A DNA stretch of 64,000 bases from Taudactylus pleione. Its lineage: Eukaryota; Chordata; Amphibia; Anura; Myobatrachidae. The stretch lies in the NCBI GenBank assembly GCA_031769625.1, contig JAUIMM010000113.1, positions 15,929,501-15,993,500 of the forward strand. Reading direction: 5' to 3'. The translations under genes and the position numbers were made by a program. The notes under the pieces are model-generated. The model made no database searches. It was not told where the DNA came from and saw nothing but the letters and a program-made list of their open reading frames with translations. This document shows, in pieces, positions 1 through 11,755 of this stretch. Each line of letters begins with the position of its first letter. Positions within the stretch are counted from its first letter, which is position 1.

Positions 1-201
1 GGGAGTCGTGTACAGAATAACATAACCCACTAGTGATCTTCAGAATAACAGAGACACCCGAGTGTGGAGTGCCGCACAGAATTACATAACCCACTAGTGA
101 TTATCAGAATAACCTGAGACTGAAGTCCTGCACAGAAATAACATTACCCACTAGTGATCAACAGATTAACAGAGACACCTTAGGCAGGAGCCTCACACAG
201 A

Positions 202-722
202 CGCTTGATTCAGAGCCGGACGCTGTTGAAGAGCGCTTGCTCTGAATCAGGGCATTTTTTTTTTTTTAGTTGCGGCCTCCTGGCCGCTCGCTAAGCTACG
301 GGTGACCACCCACAGCTTTTACGAGCGGCCAGTTGATGGTCACGACCATCGCGACCATCGGGGCTTGCGACGAGACCCTTGAGGTAGGGTCTCGTCCGTC
401 GCAAGCCCTAGAGAGCTTCCTGCTCTAACAGAGCAGGAAGCTCTCCACTGACATCACTGGTGATGTCGATGGTGCCTCTCACAAACGACCGGCGTCCTTC
501 GGGAATGCCTCCGTTTGTGTAGCCACCCCCCGCCTACAAAACGGGGCGAGCTGTCGATCAACATCGACAGCCGCCCCTTTTGTAGTGAGTCCCGGAGCGA
601 GAGAATTTCTCTCTCGCTCCAGGGCTTGCACATGCGCGTGGCACGCGCCGTGTGTGCGTAGTACCCAACCATCGACCCGCTTGCAAGCGCTATGCGCTCG
701 CGAGCGGGTCTGAATCAGGTCC
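202..722. mobile_element. GC-rich fold-back element inside the 64-bp array
   Basis: The ends are inverted around TGATTCAGA at the left and TCTGAATCAGG at the right, and the interior contains several large hairpins, for example around 395-445 and 545-585. The flanking AGA (or CAGA) is repeated on both sides at 199-201 and 723-725. The uninterrupted unit at about 1950-1980 serves as an empty site, because CACACAGAGTCACATAATCC runs straight through there. No transposase is encoded. Relatives lie at 6866-7336, 44670-45238 and 53848-54270. PIF/Harbinger-like is a guess from the short duplication. Confidence 0.8.
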
Positions 723-1196
723 AGAGTCACATAATCCACTAGTTATCATTAGAATAACAGAGACACTTGAGTCTGAGATCCCACACAGAATAACATAACC
801 CACTAGTGTTCATCAGAATAACAGAAACACCTGAGTCTGAAATCCCCCACAGAATGACATAACCCACTAGTGATCATCAGAATAACAGAAACACCTGATC
901 TGAAATCCCACGCAGAATAACGTAACCCACTAGTGAGCATCAGAATAACAGACACCTGAGTCTGGAGTCCCGCACAGAATAATATAACCCACTAGTGATC
1001 ATCAGAATAACAGAGACATCTGAGTCTGGAGTACCGAATAGAGTAACATAACCCACTAATGGTTATCAGAATAACAGAGACACTGGAGTCTGGAGTCCCG
1101 CACAGAATAACATAACCCACTAGTGTTCATCAGAATAACTGACACACCTGAGTCTGGAGTTCCGAATAGAATAACATAACCCACTAATGATTATCA

Positions 1197-1672
1197 GGGG
1201 ATGTAGTTAGCAAGCCGACGGTCTAAATACCGACCACCGGTTTCCCGACTTTCTAATCCCGGCATGGTACTAATAACAGGTGTCGAAAACCTGATGCCTA
1301 TCATTAGCCATACGCCGGAAGACCGACGCTTGGCATACCGAATGAAGGTAAGCCGGGCGCGGACTGCCGCGGGGTGGGAGGGTTAGGTTTTAGCGCTCCT
1401 GGGGGGACTTAGGGTTAGGCACCCCCCCGGGAGGGTTAGGTTTAGGCTAGGGGAAGGGAGGGTTAGGGTTAGGCACTTAGGTGGGGCTTAGGGTTAGCCA
1501 CTTGGGGGGGGAGGTTAGGGTTAGGCACCCCTAAGGGAGGGTTAGGGTTAGGGGGTAGAATTAGGTTAGTGATACTAACCTTTTGACGATCTGGATTTTC
1601 ACCCTTGCCAGGCTGCCGCTGTCGGGATTTGAACCGTCGGCCATGTGGCCGGCGGAAATAGCTACTACACAC
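1197..1672. mobile_element. Non-autonomous element carrying telomere-like GGGTTAGG runs
   Basis: The element sits between two ATTATCA copies (1190-1196 and 1673-1679) within the 64-bp array. Its left end GGGGATGTAGTTAG matches the reversed right end of the element at 62344-62852. From about 1380 to 1555 it contains many spaced copies of GGGTTAGG or GGTTAGG separated by G-rich spacers. The outer parts are rich in inverted ACCG/CGGT motifs. There is no coding sequence. Confidence 0.75.
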
Positions 1673-2110
1673 ATTATCAGAATAACAGAGACACCTGAGT
1701 ATGAAATCCCGCACATAATAACATTACACACTACTGATCATCAGAATAACAGGGAGTCCGCACAGAATAATATAACATACTAGTGAACATCAGAATAACT
1801 GAAACACCTGATTCTGGAGTCCCGCACAGAATTACATAATCCACTAATGATCATCAGAATAACAGAGACACCTGAGTCTGGAGCCCGGCACAGAATTACA
1901 TAACCCACTAGTGATTATCATAATAACAGAGACACCTTAGGCAGGAGCCCCACACAGAGTCACATAATCCACTAATGGTTATCAGAATAACAGAGACACC
2001 TGAGTCTGGAGTCCCACAAAGAATTACTTAACCCACTAGTGATTATCAGATTTACAGAGACTCCTGAGTCTGGTGTGCTTCACAAAATAACATAACCCAT
2101 TAGTAATTAA

Positions 2111-2583
2111 AATAACAGATGGTTTATTGAGACCATAACACATTTGAAATAATACCAACTAAGTAGTGACTTTCCTAAATCCCCAGTGATCTGACTAATG
2201 ATATAACACAAATAACCAGGAAAGAGTGCCTTGTGACCATCTCATCTTCTATTATACAAACCGTGTGGTGGAACGTAACATCGAGGAAGTTTTACTGTGG
2301 ATGTCATATATGTTTTCAGTAAGTGACCTGCATTGTACTACATAATATTAAGCGCCCAACAATAGGGGAGAGTTGGTGGGACAGGGTTCATCAAACCCAT
2401 AAATTGGGTCATAATGGTTTACCTGAGCTGCTCCCTGGTGAACCTCCAACTGTTGATTAAGAAGACAAAGGCTCGGGTGGAGGCACCGCCAAGACACAAG
2501 ATCTCTCTAGCTTAGTTTGTGTGACCCTATCACCCTTTAGTAAAGACAAACTACAGGTTACCCTGTGTTACATGTATAACAAT
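2111..2583. other. No feature recognised
   Basis: Unique-looking AT-rich sequence. No reading frame, RNA gene or clear repeat was recognised. Confidence 0.5.
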
Positions 2584-2776
2584 TGGGGGTTGATTCAACT
2601 ATCTCGCTCCGTAAGTGTGGCTGTATGTCTGCATGCCACACTTATGGTAGATCTAGAATAGGGATGCGTACAAAACCAGCGAGTCAGTGGCGAGATCGGG
2701 CCAAGAAGGGGGGCGACATGAGGTGTCGTTGCCAGCATATCAACTCACCCCTCTTGCAGCTAATTGAGTTAACCCG
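2584..2776. repeat. Possible small fold-back element
   Basis: The left end GGGGGTTGATTCAACTA is approximately inverted at the right end (AGCTAATTGAGTTAACCCG). No clean target duplication could be assigned. Confidence 0.4.
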
Positions 2777-3951
2777 TTAGAGTCAAAAGCAATTCATTAG
2801 GACATTGTATTTTTGGATTGCATTTAAAAATACAAATAAATACATGTAAATAACACAATTCATCAGAAATATAAAACATAACACAAATACAAAATTAAAA
2901 AAAGAAAATACAACAAATATATCAAACTTAAATGTTAGATGGGGAGGGTATATTTGGAGATAAATAAAATAGATATTAGAGCAATAAGTTTTTTTTTCTC
3001 GGCATGGCTGCAAAATAAATTCTGCTTTCTCCTAAAGTTTGCAAAAAAAAGGTCAATATCCATATTAGATAAGTGAATAGAAGATTTGTATCTGAAAAAA
3101 ACAAACAAACAGGTTGCTGTAGTTTTAACTGGGAATCTTGGACATCGGCATCACGGTGCCTGGATAGTGTTTTGGCTTTGATTTTATTCACACAAAGCAG
3201 ATGTTTGGCTGAAATGTAACAAGCTGAAATGATTAAACAATACCAAATTCAAATAGGGTTACTTCTAAGAATTCTATCTGGAGGTATCAGAATACAAATA
3301 CACATAAACCATAATTTAAAAGTAGATGTCTTGAACCAGTGGTTACATTTGATTTATTTATTTTTATTTAAACCCCCCACCCAACAAAAATAAAAAATAA
3401 ATAAATAAAATAACATACAATGAATGCATCAAAACCACATAATATAACAAATAAAATACACAGTTGTTTTATCTAATTGCAATTGATGAATACGTTAAGT
3501 ATAGACAATAATCAATAAATTGCTGCTGCAGACACACTTACTTTAACAGTTTCCCTCTTTTATAATTTCAGGGAATATTGGGGGTGATTCAGAGGTGGAG
3601 TAAGTGAGCACAGCAGCTATGTCTTTGGACGCAGTCGTTGTGTTCTAATATGCTAATGATGCAGGAGGCGTCTTGTGTAAATAAATGCCTCCTGCATGCT
3701 TGTGTGATCCACTGCTGAGTCTGAGGATGCAGCTTTGGCTGTCTCAGACATAGACCTCTGCCTTGGCACTCTCAGAAAACCCTAGTTTTCAGGAACGCTG
3801 CCCAGTGCCATTGCCTAAACGACCGCAGGCTGCGGCTTAGAGGGCACTCTCACCCGTAAATTCACAAATATTTGTATGCAGCTGCAACGCATGTACAGTC
3901 AGAATGATATATCTGGGATTATAAAGCATTTCTACCCATCAATAAGTTGTA
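2777..3951. other. AT-rich spacer, no gene seen
   Basis: Mostly A/T-rich low-complexity DNA. The stretch 3581-3900 begins with a GATTCAGAGGTGG motif like the fold-back ends elsewhere in the window, but no matching second end was found. Confidence 0.45.
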
Positions 3952-4122
3952 CTACCATGACATTTTTTTTAAGGGGTAGTTCTTTGTACAATGGATAAAA
4001 TGTATTTATTGCTAGCAGTCCATATAGTCCATATCAATTATTGATATGGACTGGTAGCAATAAATACATTTTATCCACTATACATTATAAAGACACTACC
4101 CATTCAAAAATGTCATAGTAGT
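3952..4122. repeat. Long palindrome with a 27-bp perfect core
   Basis: The left arm (TGACATTTTTT, GGATAAAATGTATTTATTGC) reappears inverted at about 4060-4121. The centre, about 4025-4052, is a perfect inverted repeat AGTCCATATCAA-TTA-TTGATATGGACT. An extra copy of AGTCCATAT at the left of the core makes the arms unequal. This is probably a fold-back MITE. Confidence 0.75.
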
Positions 4123-4226
4123 AATGATATTAATAATTATAGCAGTTGCATCCAAAAAATGTAATCAGTGATAACCGAGTAAATTTTTTTGGATGCAGCT
4201 GCTATCATTATTAATATCATTATTAA
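4122..4226. repeat. Second adjacent palindrome
   Basis: TAATGATATTAATAATTATAGC and TTGCATCCAAAAAA on the left are inverted at about 4187-4225 (TTTTTTGGATGCAGC, TATCATTATTAATATCATTA). It directly abuts the preceding palindrome, so the two could be halves of one nested insertion. Confidence 0.7.
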
Positions 4227-4562
4227 AGGTCATATATTTCCTTCAGCTGTTTTCTGATTCATCACTCTTATGTGAGTGTTTGAATTTGCCCAAAGATTTG
4301 CCAAGCTTTTGATTTAGTTTTTATAGTTATTTTTATAGTTTACATTTTGTAGTTAGAAATGCCTTTTAAAGCAAAGTACAAACTACTGTAATACGGAGAT
4401 GATAAAATAATAATAATAATATTACTTCAATGGAATTTGTAAATATATTAAGTTTCAATTAGAATATTGCTGTTCATAAATTTCTGTAAAGTTTGATGGG
4501 AAAACATATATAAATAATAATATTGAAACTATGATTGTGTGCAGCATTTAGCCTTGTTGAGA

Positions 4563-5295
4563 CATTGTCAGGATGCGACCTAGGATCGGCCACTACTCAC
4601 CCCTACGCCGGCGTCTGTGTGCTCCGAGGCATGTGGATGCCAGGTCTAGGAACCGGTAGTGGCTGAGTATACTCCCCAGGGTCTGCTAGAATCCTCATGT
4701 GCATGTCTTGGTTGCCACTGGCGTGGACGTGGGCACCGCCATGTTGGTTTGTGCCATCTGACTAGTATCCTCCACTGGTAGCCTGTGGTCGGTTAGCTGC
4801 CTCATTCAACCAATGACTGGTTACCTAAGGGTATTTTAGTTCAACTCTTGGAACAGGAAGTTGTCTGTGCAACTTCGCTTCTCTAGTGTTCATTTGCTGA
4901 GACTGCGTCCTAGGCTCCACACTACTCCCTAGTGTTCTCCATTTAGTTGCAACCTTCGTGTTTCCCATCACTATTCAGCATCTGGATACCTTGTCAAACT
5001 AACATTGCTATTCAGCATCAGGTTCATTCGAGCTGTCACCCATCGCTATTCAGCGTCTGGATACCCAGTCACCAAGAAACCTCCATTACACATCGTCAAA
5101 ACCTCCACACTGTTACCCAACGCTATTCAGCGACAAAATCACTGAAGCAGTATTCTTTGCCATTTACCGTTTAGTTCCCCAGTACAGCTACCCGTGGCGT
5201 AACTCTGTTCCCATCGCTATCGGCATCGGCTTCATCTTGCAGATTGTCCCAGTTGTCCCTCCAGTACATTCGTAGTCTTGTCCTTGTCTTCCTGC
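4563..5295. repeat. Possible solo-LTR-like repeat with CATCGCTATTCAGC copies
   Basis: Begins TGTCAGGATGCGACC, a plausible LTR-type TG start. It contains five degenerate copies of a CCCATCGCTATTCAGCxTCTGG phrase near 4967, 5005, 5039, 5116 and 5211. No paired LTR, target duplication or coding region was found. The assignment as an LTR fragment is weak. Confidence 0.35.
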
Positions 5296-5299
5296 TACT

Positions 5300-5301
5300 C
5301 C

Positions 5302-5335
<34 letters not shown>

Positions 5336-5640
5336 TATTTATATGGTTCCACAATGTATCTTTGGTGCTATACAGGCAAGATATTGTAAAATACACAATA
5401 ATACAATACAATAAAATAAAACAACCATTGATATCTCAAGCTGAATGACAGAAACCAGTGCAGTAAGGGACAAAAGGGTGAAGGGCCCTGCCTCTGAGAG
5501 CTTACTATATAAGGGTGTAGGGGTAAACAGGGGCAAACTTCTTTGAGACACGGCGCACTAGAATATCAGCATTGTTTTCACAGCACCCCTAGGCCAAAAG
5601 TTTCTTATTGAGAAACTCAGCAAAGATTATTAAATTAAAA
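5300..5640. repeat. (TTA)n tract, interspersed repeat and hAT fragment
   Basis: An ATT/TTA microsatellite (about 5304-5337) is followed by sequence containing GGGCCCTGCCTCTGAGAGC, which I recall as a common frog interspersed repeat. At about 5545-5640 the text GCACTAGAATATCAGCATTG and following bases match the interior of the hAT element at 59015-59322, so this is a fragment of that family. Confidence 0.5.
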
Positions 5641-6689
5641 GTAAATTTTGCTTACACAGTTATTGGGCCGCTTAATGCTTTTTACCTGCCTTAAGCATAT
5701 TTTTCTTTAGTGAAGAGACATGGTCGTGACTTGGTCGGTGCTAATAGTGACATTCAGGCCAGGCATGGTCTATTAGTGGCCAGTCCCGACATTATTGGTG
5801 GTTTCTTTCCTTGCATCCTCTCCCTCCAGGGTCCAGCCAACCTAATATGAATGCTCTCTGATTAGCTCTAGACTGACTAGTCCCATCTCTTCCTGCTCAT
5901 GGCCTGCCTCAAACTGACAATCACTCCCTAGTCCCTAAACCACGACCATCGCTCCCTGCATCATGCTGCGTGTGTTGTGTATTGCAAGTCAAATATATAA
6001 ATACTGTACGTATGTATTTCCATATGCTGGCACAATGTGAATTATTCTTCTATTTTCTTTGAAAGCTATTGTTCTCTGGTGGCAACTTATAGTGTCCTTT
6101 GAGGGATTTCTGACAGGAACTATGTCTGTTGCAGTTAAATATCTTCCCTCACACTCACAATTGTATCTTCAGTTCAGGTGGTCGGGTGCTGATGCAGCCC
6201 ACATCCCTCCTGGTAACCCCACTCCATCTTCTGTTCTTCCAGACCCCATTACCATGGCAGCAGATTCTGCAGTCACTATTTCCTTGTATGCTCTCCCTCA
6301 GCTCAGAGTCCTCGCACTGATGGCATCACTCACCACTGGCTAGCCTAGTGTGCCTGGCAAGCCAGCCTTCATTCTGACCTGTGTTCTGTTGATTCGCTGA
6401 CAAGAGTGTTTGTCACTCTGTGAAACGAAGTTATCAGCACAATTGCCATTGTCCACCAGGGCTGCTGGAGCCAATCAAACAGGCCAGTCTGTTTGATCCT
6501 GTCCCCCAAATACATTGGAAGAACATTGGTAAACATCTATTGATGGTGAGGAGACATTGGATCCCCACTATCACAGGGTTAACCAACGGTCATCAGAACC
6601 ATTCCATCAATGGTTCCGATAAAACATCATTAGTTTTTCATCCCTTGTCATAAGAGTAATTTCAGCATAGCCAAGCCCCTTGTGGTATC
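5641..6689. other. No feature recognised
   Basis: Mixed-composition DNA without a convincing exon or repeat structure. The short open frames near 6059-6343 have no recognisable domain. Confidence 0.4.
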
Positions 6690-6830
6690 ATGTTATGAAT
6701 ATGTGGCACCATGACACAATTCACAGCAAATCATGTCATCAAGCCGCTGCCACACCCACTTCGCTAGGGAAGTGGGAAGAATGTAGAAGAGTTTTCTGCT
6801 GACCAGGAGTCAGGTAGAACCCAAAGCATT
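6690..6830. repeat. Interspersed repeat, copy A
   Basis: GACACAATTCACAGCAAATC, then TGTCATCAAGCCGCTGCCACA followed by CCCACTTC, resembles 10355-10480 (copy B) phrase by phrase. The two copies are diverged. Family unknown. Confidence 0.5.
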
Positions 6831-6865
6831 ATTTAACCCTGGGTCTCAGCTGGGACTGAGGAGCT

Positions 6866-7336
6866 TATTCAGAGGCGGCCGTACGGTCTACGACCGCACG
6901 GCCACCTCGATGTTTTGCCAGTGCGCATGCGCATGAGGGAGCCGGCTCCCTCGTGCGCATGCGTGAGACCCGCTACGACTGACAGCGCTGGTCGTAGCGG
7001 GTCTCTTTCCAAAGGGGGCGAGCTGTCGATGTTGATTGACAGCTCGCCCCGTTTGGAAGGCGGGCCGGGGGGGTGGCAGCCCAAACAGAGGCGTTCCTAT
7101 GGGAATGCCTGTCGTTTGGGGGAGGCCCCACTGACATCATTAGTGATGTCAGTGGAGAGCTTCCGGCTCAGACAGAGCCAGAAGCTCTCTGGGGCTTACG
7201 ACAAGTGAGACCCTACCCTAGGGTCTCGTCGTAAACCCACAGCCTAACGACCGCAACAGAGGCGGGCGGTCAGGATGCAAGTGGCCACCCAGTTTCTGAG
7301 CGACCACTTGCATCCTCCGACCACCTCTGAATGAGG
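6866..7336. mobile_element. GC-rich fold-back element
   Basis: TTATTCAGAGG at the left is inverted as CCTCTGAATGA at the right. CTGAG may be the target duplication. The interior includes large inverted repeats, for instance around 6915-6965 (TGCGCATGCGCATGAGGGAG) and 7010-7055 (GGGGCGAGCTGTCGATGTTG). It shares interior phrases with the element at 202-722 (TGACATCAxTxGTGATGTC, GGGGCGAGCTGTCGAT). Non-coding. Confidence 0.75.
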
Positions 7337-8107
7337 CCCTGAGTCACTAACCATGGAGCCCCAAGAAATTATGTGACTGGAGAACAGCTAATCACCTCCA
7401 GGTGCTAGTGCAGTTTTAAGGCAACTCTGTTCCGACACATAATTTCCAATATAACCTTTGTTTCTCTTGTTTCCTTGTATTTGCATCCCCTTCTGACATC
7501 TGCTTTGTAATCAAGGATAATTTTCCTCTACATCTTGTCACGCTTTGTATTGTTATATGAACAAATCTGTATTTTTTCATACTCATATTAAACAAGGGTC
7601 ATGCATTGTACACATTAGCCACACCTTACTCAGCTAATGAAAGTAGAGACAATAAGCACATGACTAGTGAAATTAAAACCAAATTTGGCTTTACCGAATT
7701 GCAAGGTCATCGAGAATTCCAAATGAAATGCAAAGATAAGCAAATTTCATAAACAGATCTTGACAAAAAACATACTGCAGGGATAAAGCAGTCAAGTTAT
7801 AAATGAGTAAAAAGAAGCCAAAATCCAATAATATCTTGGCAATACCTCTATGGTGCAAGTGGCCGGGCCGGCACATGACGGAAAATATTCATACAATCTA
7901 CCTGCAAAATGAAGCCTTAGAGAATTGTTTGGGTGGATTGAAGGCATAGAGTGGTCAGTTTGGGTTTGTAGCAATTATGTCTTACTGTTAATTCCAAAAT
8001 TATGCTAGGTAAATAGCTAGTCTCCTATATTTAATGAGAAGGTATACCAGAAGACTGGCAGTTTGCGGGTAGACTGTTAAGTTCTTTGTACGCAATGCTG
8101 CCAGTAA

Positions 8108-8443
8108 AGGTGCGTACATACTGTGCGATCAGGAAAGTCAGTACGATTACGACATTGTAATCGTACCGTCGTTCCTGATCCCCTGCAGTGCCTACACTGA
8201 ACGATAAGTCGTTCAGTGTAGGCACACTCCATCATTCCTGAATATGGCCAATCTGTCGTTATCGGCAGATTGGCCTGCATGTTCAGGCGATGGACAATGT
8301 CGGAAACGACCAGCGGGTGCGCTCATCGCTGGTCGTTTCCTACATTTTAGTGCACGATTTGTGCATGATTACTGAGCGATCGCACGATTACGATGTCGTA
8401 ATCGTGCAGTCGCTCATTTATATCGCCCAGTGTGTACGCACCA
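8108..8443. mobile_element. PIF/Harbinger-like MITE (TAA target duplication)
   Basis: Inverted ends GGTGCGTACATACTG and CAGTGTGTACGCACC sit between TAA triplets at 8105-8107 and 8444-8446. The interior is a chain of nested inverted repeats (ACGATTACGACATTGTAATCGT and the ACTGAACGA/TCGTTCAGT pair). No protein is encoded. The same terminal signature recurs at 25157, 26152, 55303 and 55363. The superfamily call rests on duplication length only. Confidence 0.75.
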
Positions 8444-9054
8444 TAAGTGTTTAGCTCTTGCAAGCAACTTTAAATATTATTCTAAGCCTTAATCAACAGC
8501 ATATGTTGTGTGTATGTTGTGTGTTAGGATTGTAGGATGTTTTTGACTGTTATCAATTAATGGATTAATTACACAGACGTACAGTGTACCTAATTTAACA
8601 CTTCACTTGTATACCTTCAAATTTATTTTTGCATATTGTTTCTATTACTTGAATCTACTATCAATTACCATTTTAATTATTTACAGCAAAGGAAAGATAT
8701 ACATTTTTACATCAAATATATTATATTCTACCTATTATATACAGGCTGACCAGTTTATCATAAGGGGACAAAGAGAGGCAAACACACAAAGGGGGAGAAA
8801 GAGCAGTGGCCGAACAGACTCACTGGGTCAAAGTTCTGGCCGGCGCTCTCTGCCGTGAGGTCCAACCGGGACCCCAACCACTCCATTAGGCACCCCAGAT
8901 CAATTGTCACCCCTCTGTGAGTTTTCATCCAAATCCATCCAGTGGAAGGCCGAGAACAGGCTCCCTGGGTCAAAGTTCTGCCCACCGTACACTAACGTGA
9001 GGTCCTGGGAGCCTAACCCCCTAAATCGGTGCAGAGGTGGCCGAATGCACAATT

Positions 9055-9239
9055 CAGAGGTTCCCAAACGCAACCCTCAAGGTTCCCTAACAGTTTAGGT
9101 TTTAGAAATATCCGTGGTTGAGCACAGGTGACTTAATTAGTACCTCAGTCAATTTGATTTAACCACCTGTGTTCAACCATGGATATCTCTAAAACCTGAA
9201 CTGTTGGGGGACCTTGGGAACCGCGTTTGGGAACCTCTG
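9055..9239. mobile_element. 185-bp hAT-type MITE
   Basis: Perfectly inverted ends CAGAGGTTCCCAAACGC and GCGTTTGGGAACCTCTG. Flanks GCACAATT and GCATAACT agree at 6 of 8 positions, as expected of an old 8-bp hAT duplication. The interior is also largely palindromic (ATCTCTAAAACCTGAACTGTT against AACAGTTTAGGTTTTAGAAAT). Confidence 0.8.
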
Positions 9240-9657
9240 GCATAACTGGACAGACAGGCAAACAAAGAAACAAACTAATGGATTTTATATATAAGACATA
9301 TGTATACAATGTATACAAATGTCAAAGTTTCACCAGCGTAAACACAACTTCATAAATCAATCCTGATCCAAAAAAACATGATGTGAATAATCAGCGACTT
9401 TGCAATGTAGTCATTCGCTGTGACAGAAGAAAAGCATTCCACTTTCACTTCTGTAACTCAACATGAGAACGTGTTCTATTAATGCTACTGCAATTCAACA
9501 ATAAAATCATGTGGATAATCAGGGAACCTTGTCTCCACTTCCAAAGCGGCAGTGACCAGCAATAGCCTATCACTGGAAGCACCTCTGTCATGCCATTACT
9601 GTATATCCGATGGGAGACGATCCTGGAAAAATAACTGAAACAGGCTTTGAGATCATA

Positions 9658-9800
9658 GGCTATATTTACGAAGCAATCCACTGCTTCTTGACGGGTTGGA
9701 GCTTATAATTTACAGTGGCACTAACATTCAGTGTAAAGCACGTTGGGCTTTACACTGAATGTAAGTGCTGCTTTAAATTTTGACTTCGGAAATATAGCCT
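9658..9800. repeat. Fold-back MITE with a perfect central hairpin
   Basis: Outer arms GGCTATATTTACGAAG and CTTCGGAAATATAGCC. The centre TACATTCAGTGTAAAG is inverted across about 9730-9762 (ACATTCAGTGTAAAGC, GCTTTACACTGAATGT). Flanks TCATA and TCATG may be the target duplication. Confidence 0.65.
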
Positions 9801-10289
9801 CATGTATTTTGCATCCTTCTACACTTAAAAAAGCAAATCAGGGGCATACATGAATTTGTCACACCTCCCGGAAATAAGGCCTGGAGCTAGCAACACAAAT
9901 TAATTAACTTAATTGACCTTGAAGGCTCAGTAAACAAATAGCCAACGAAAATAGTTTTGCAATTATGCAGCCGCTGTGATTGACGGTTTGTGTACTGTCC
10001 CCTTTCAGTAATTCAGTAGGAGCAAGTACTTTTTGGTCTGTCAGTGTTTTTTTTCTCTCCTATTGGATTACTGTACTTCAGGACATAAGAAAGATCATTC
10101 CTTACACATTTTGGGGAAAAATAATTTGATTTAGGTAAACATTTATTTCAACAAACTCGTAATTGGCATCTTTTGTTTTCTTACTAACAGGTTTATGGAA
10201 TCACATATTCCAATGGGCCATGGTTGACAGAGCATGCTGGTGCAACAAGTGGCAATAATGAGAGAGTGGTATGGGGTGGAGTTCACTGA

Positions 10290-10480
10290 ATCTTGTCATC
10301 TTGGTCCCACCCATGTAATGCTTTGTTGGGATTCCTGGCCTTGTAGCACAGGGGGGATGGCCGTGATGACTCAATTCATAGCGAATGACATCATCATGAC
10401 GGCTGTCCCACCCACTTCATGTGTCAGCTAACTGGATCAGAAGAGCTGCCCACTTTCCTGGCAGCTGGTAGACCCAAAAT
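10290..10480. repeat. Interspersed repeat, copy B
   Basis: Related to 6690-6830 by the phrases GATGACTCAATTCATAGCGA, ATGACATCATCATGACGGCT and CCCACCCACTTC. Family unknown. Confidence 0.5.
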
Positions 10481-11755
10481 TGGTAGAGGGTAAGTATGCT
10501 TAAAACGCTCTTTATACTTTAAAAGGTTAAGTTGAGCTATTCATTATTACAGCATGACAAAACAGGAACTGTGGCATGAGATTTATTTTCTCAAGCTTCT
10601 GGCCAAGTAATGCCAATATAAACTTAAATTCATTTTACAGTTTACAGAGGAAAAGGAACATAGGGCCGCTTATTATTTGTAGTACTTTTATAAAAGTTTG
10701 AATAACTTTAAAGTTACTGATGCAAAATATATTCTTTTAATTAAAGTGCAGGTTCAACCTTTGGCCATGCTGGAACATCCTCTGGTGACAGATTATATTC
10801 TCTTTTTTCATGGTCCAACAAGTTGACTATGTGAAATGTAATACAACCTAAAATGGTTTGCACAGTATTTATTCTGGAGTGGTTCCTTTTTTTTTTTTTT
10901 TTTTTTTAAAAAGAAGCACTTGGCTCTGATTCAAAATCCAATAACCTATTATATATAAATGGATTTAGAGTTGGACAAGTGTTGTAAATATGTTCAAGGG
11001 TTAGGACAGAAGCATATTCTATCCAGGCTGACAATTTACTTCTTATATTATAGGTCTAAAAAAGTAAAATGATAAATTTATTTGTTTATTGCTATAATTG
11101 TATAACACATTTTTGCACAATAAACTATTGTCCTGAGCCATTTCATAGCGTGATAACTGTATGACTTTTGACAAACACCTATTACATAATTTATTTAAAG
11201 CCATGTTTATTTTATAAAATTAATTTGCGTATTACAGGACAATACATATGTAAGACATAGCTTTATGTGCCTATGTGAACAGACTATTAACACATTTAGG
11301 AAGTTTGTAGTGACTGGCGCTGTTTACTTGCTCTCTGTCATTTTCGACACTCAAGACCTCATCCTGACCCAATGGTATAATAGCATGCTCCAATTAAATC
11401 AGACCCATGACCACTACTAAGTCAAGCTCCAAAGATGTTATATTGTCAGAGGATTATAATATATGCATAAGACTGACATAAGAGTATTTAGCGTTTGGTG
11501 AAGGGATTATGGGTCAAAGCTTTAAACAATGGCTCTCTAGGTAAACTAAACTCATCAAATAGACTTATGACTATCCTTACATAATTTATGGAAAGTAATT
11601 CAATTACAAGAAAAAAATCTTTGTGATATTCTTATAATTCATATAAATGGTTTCCTACATTTGGAAAAAGAAATATGCACTGAATAGTGGATTCCCGGTA
11701 CAGCCCTTAAAAGTCAACCAAACAAGATGGAGTCAGCCATTTTGTGAGCTGACCA
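10481..11755. other. AT-rich spacer with poly-T tract
   Basis: A run of T with few interruptions lies near 10888-10907. Otherwise no gene, RNA or structured repeat was recognised. The last bases (11751-11755, GACCA) are the target duplication of the LTR element. Confidence 0.5.

Larger units (their letters stand above)
1..2110. repeat. Tandem repeat array, ~64-bp unit, interrupted twice
   Basis: About 17 diverged copies of a roughly 64-bp unit are visible. Each carries the landmarks ACATAACCCACTAGTGAT, CAGAATAACAGAGACACC and TGAGTCTGGAGTCCCGCA. Units occupy about 1-201, 723-1196 and 1673-2110, and the gaps are two inserted elements. CACTAGTG is an 8-bp palindrome present in most units. No reading frame persists through the array. 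The array runs off the left edge of the window, so its full length is unknown. Confidence 0.9.

Noticed and set aside
1381..1555. GGGTTAGG runs as a true telomere or interstitial telomeric site
   Set aside because: Units are interrupted by G-rich spacers and lie inside a mobile element with its own target duplication. The same design recurs at 32.7 and 62.5 kb.
1618..1640. GGATTTGAACC as a tRNA T-arm remnant
   Set aside because: Only a short match, with no acceptor or anticodon arms nearby.
1..2110. Direct repeats considered as a CRISPR-like array
   Set aside because: Repeats are contiguous and diverged, without unique spacers or cas genes, in a eukaryotic context.
4947..5174. 75-codon plus-strand frame with repeated SLFSIWIP phrases
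   Set aside because: Produced by the degenerate CATCGCTATTCAGC repeat, with no domain.
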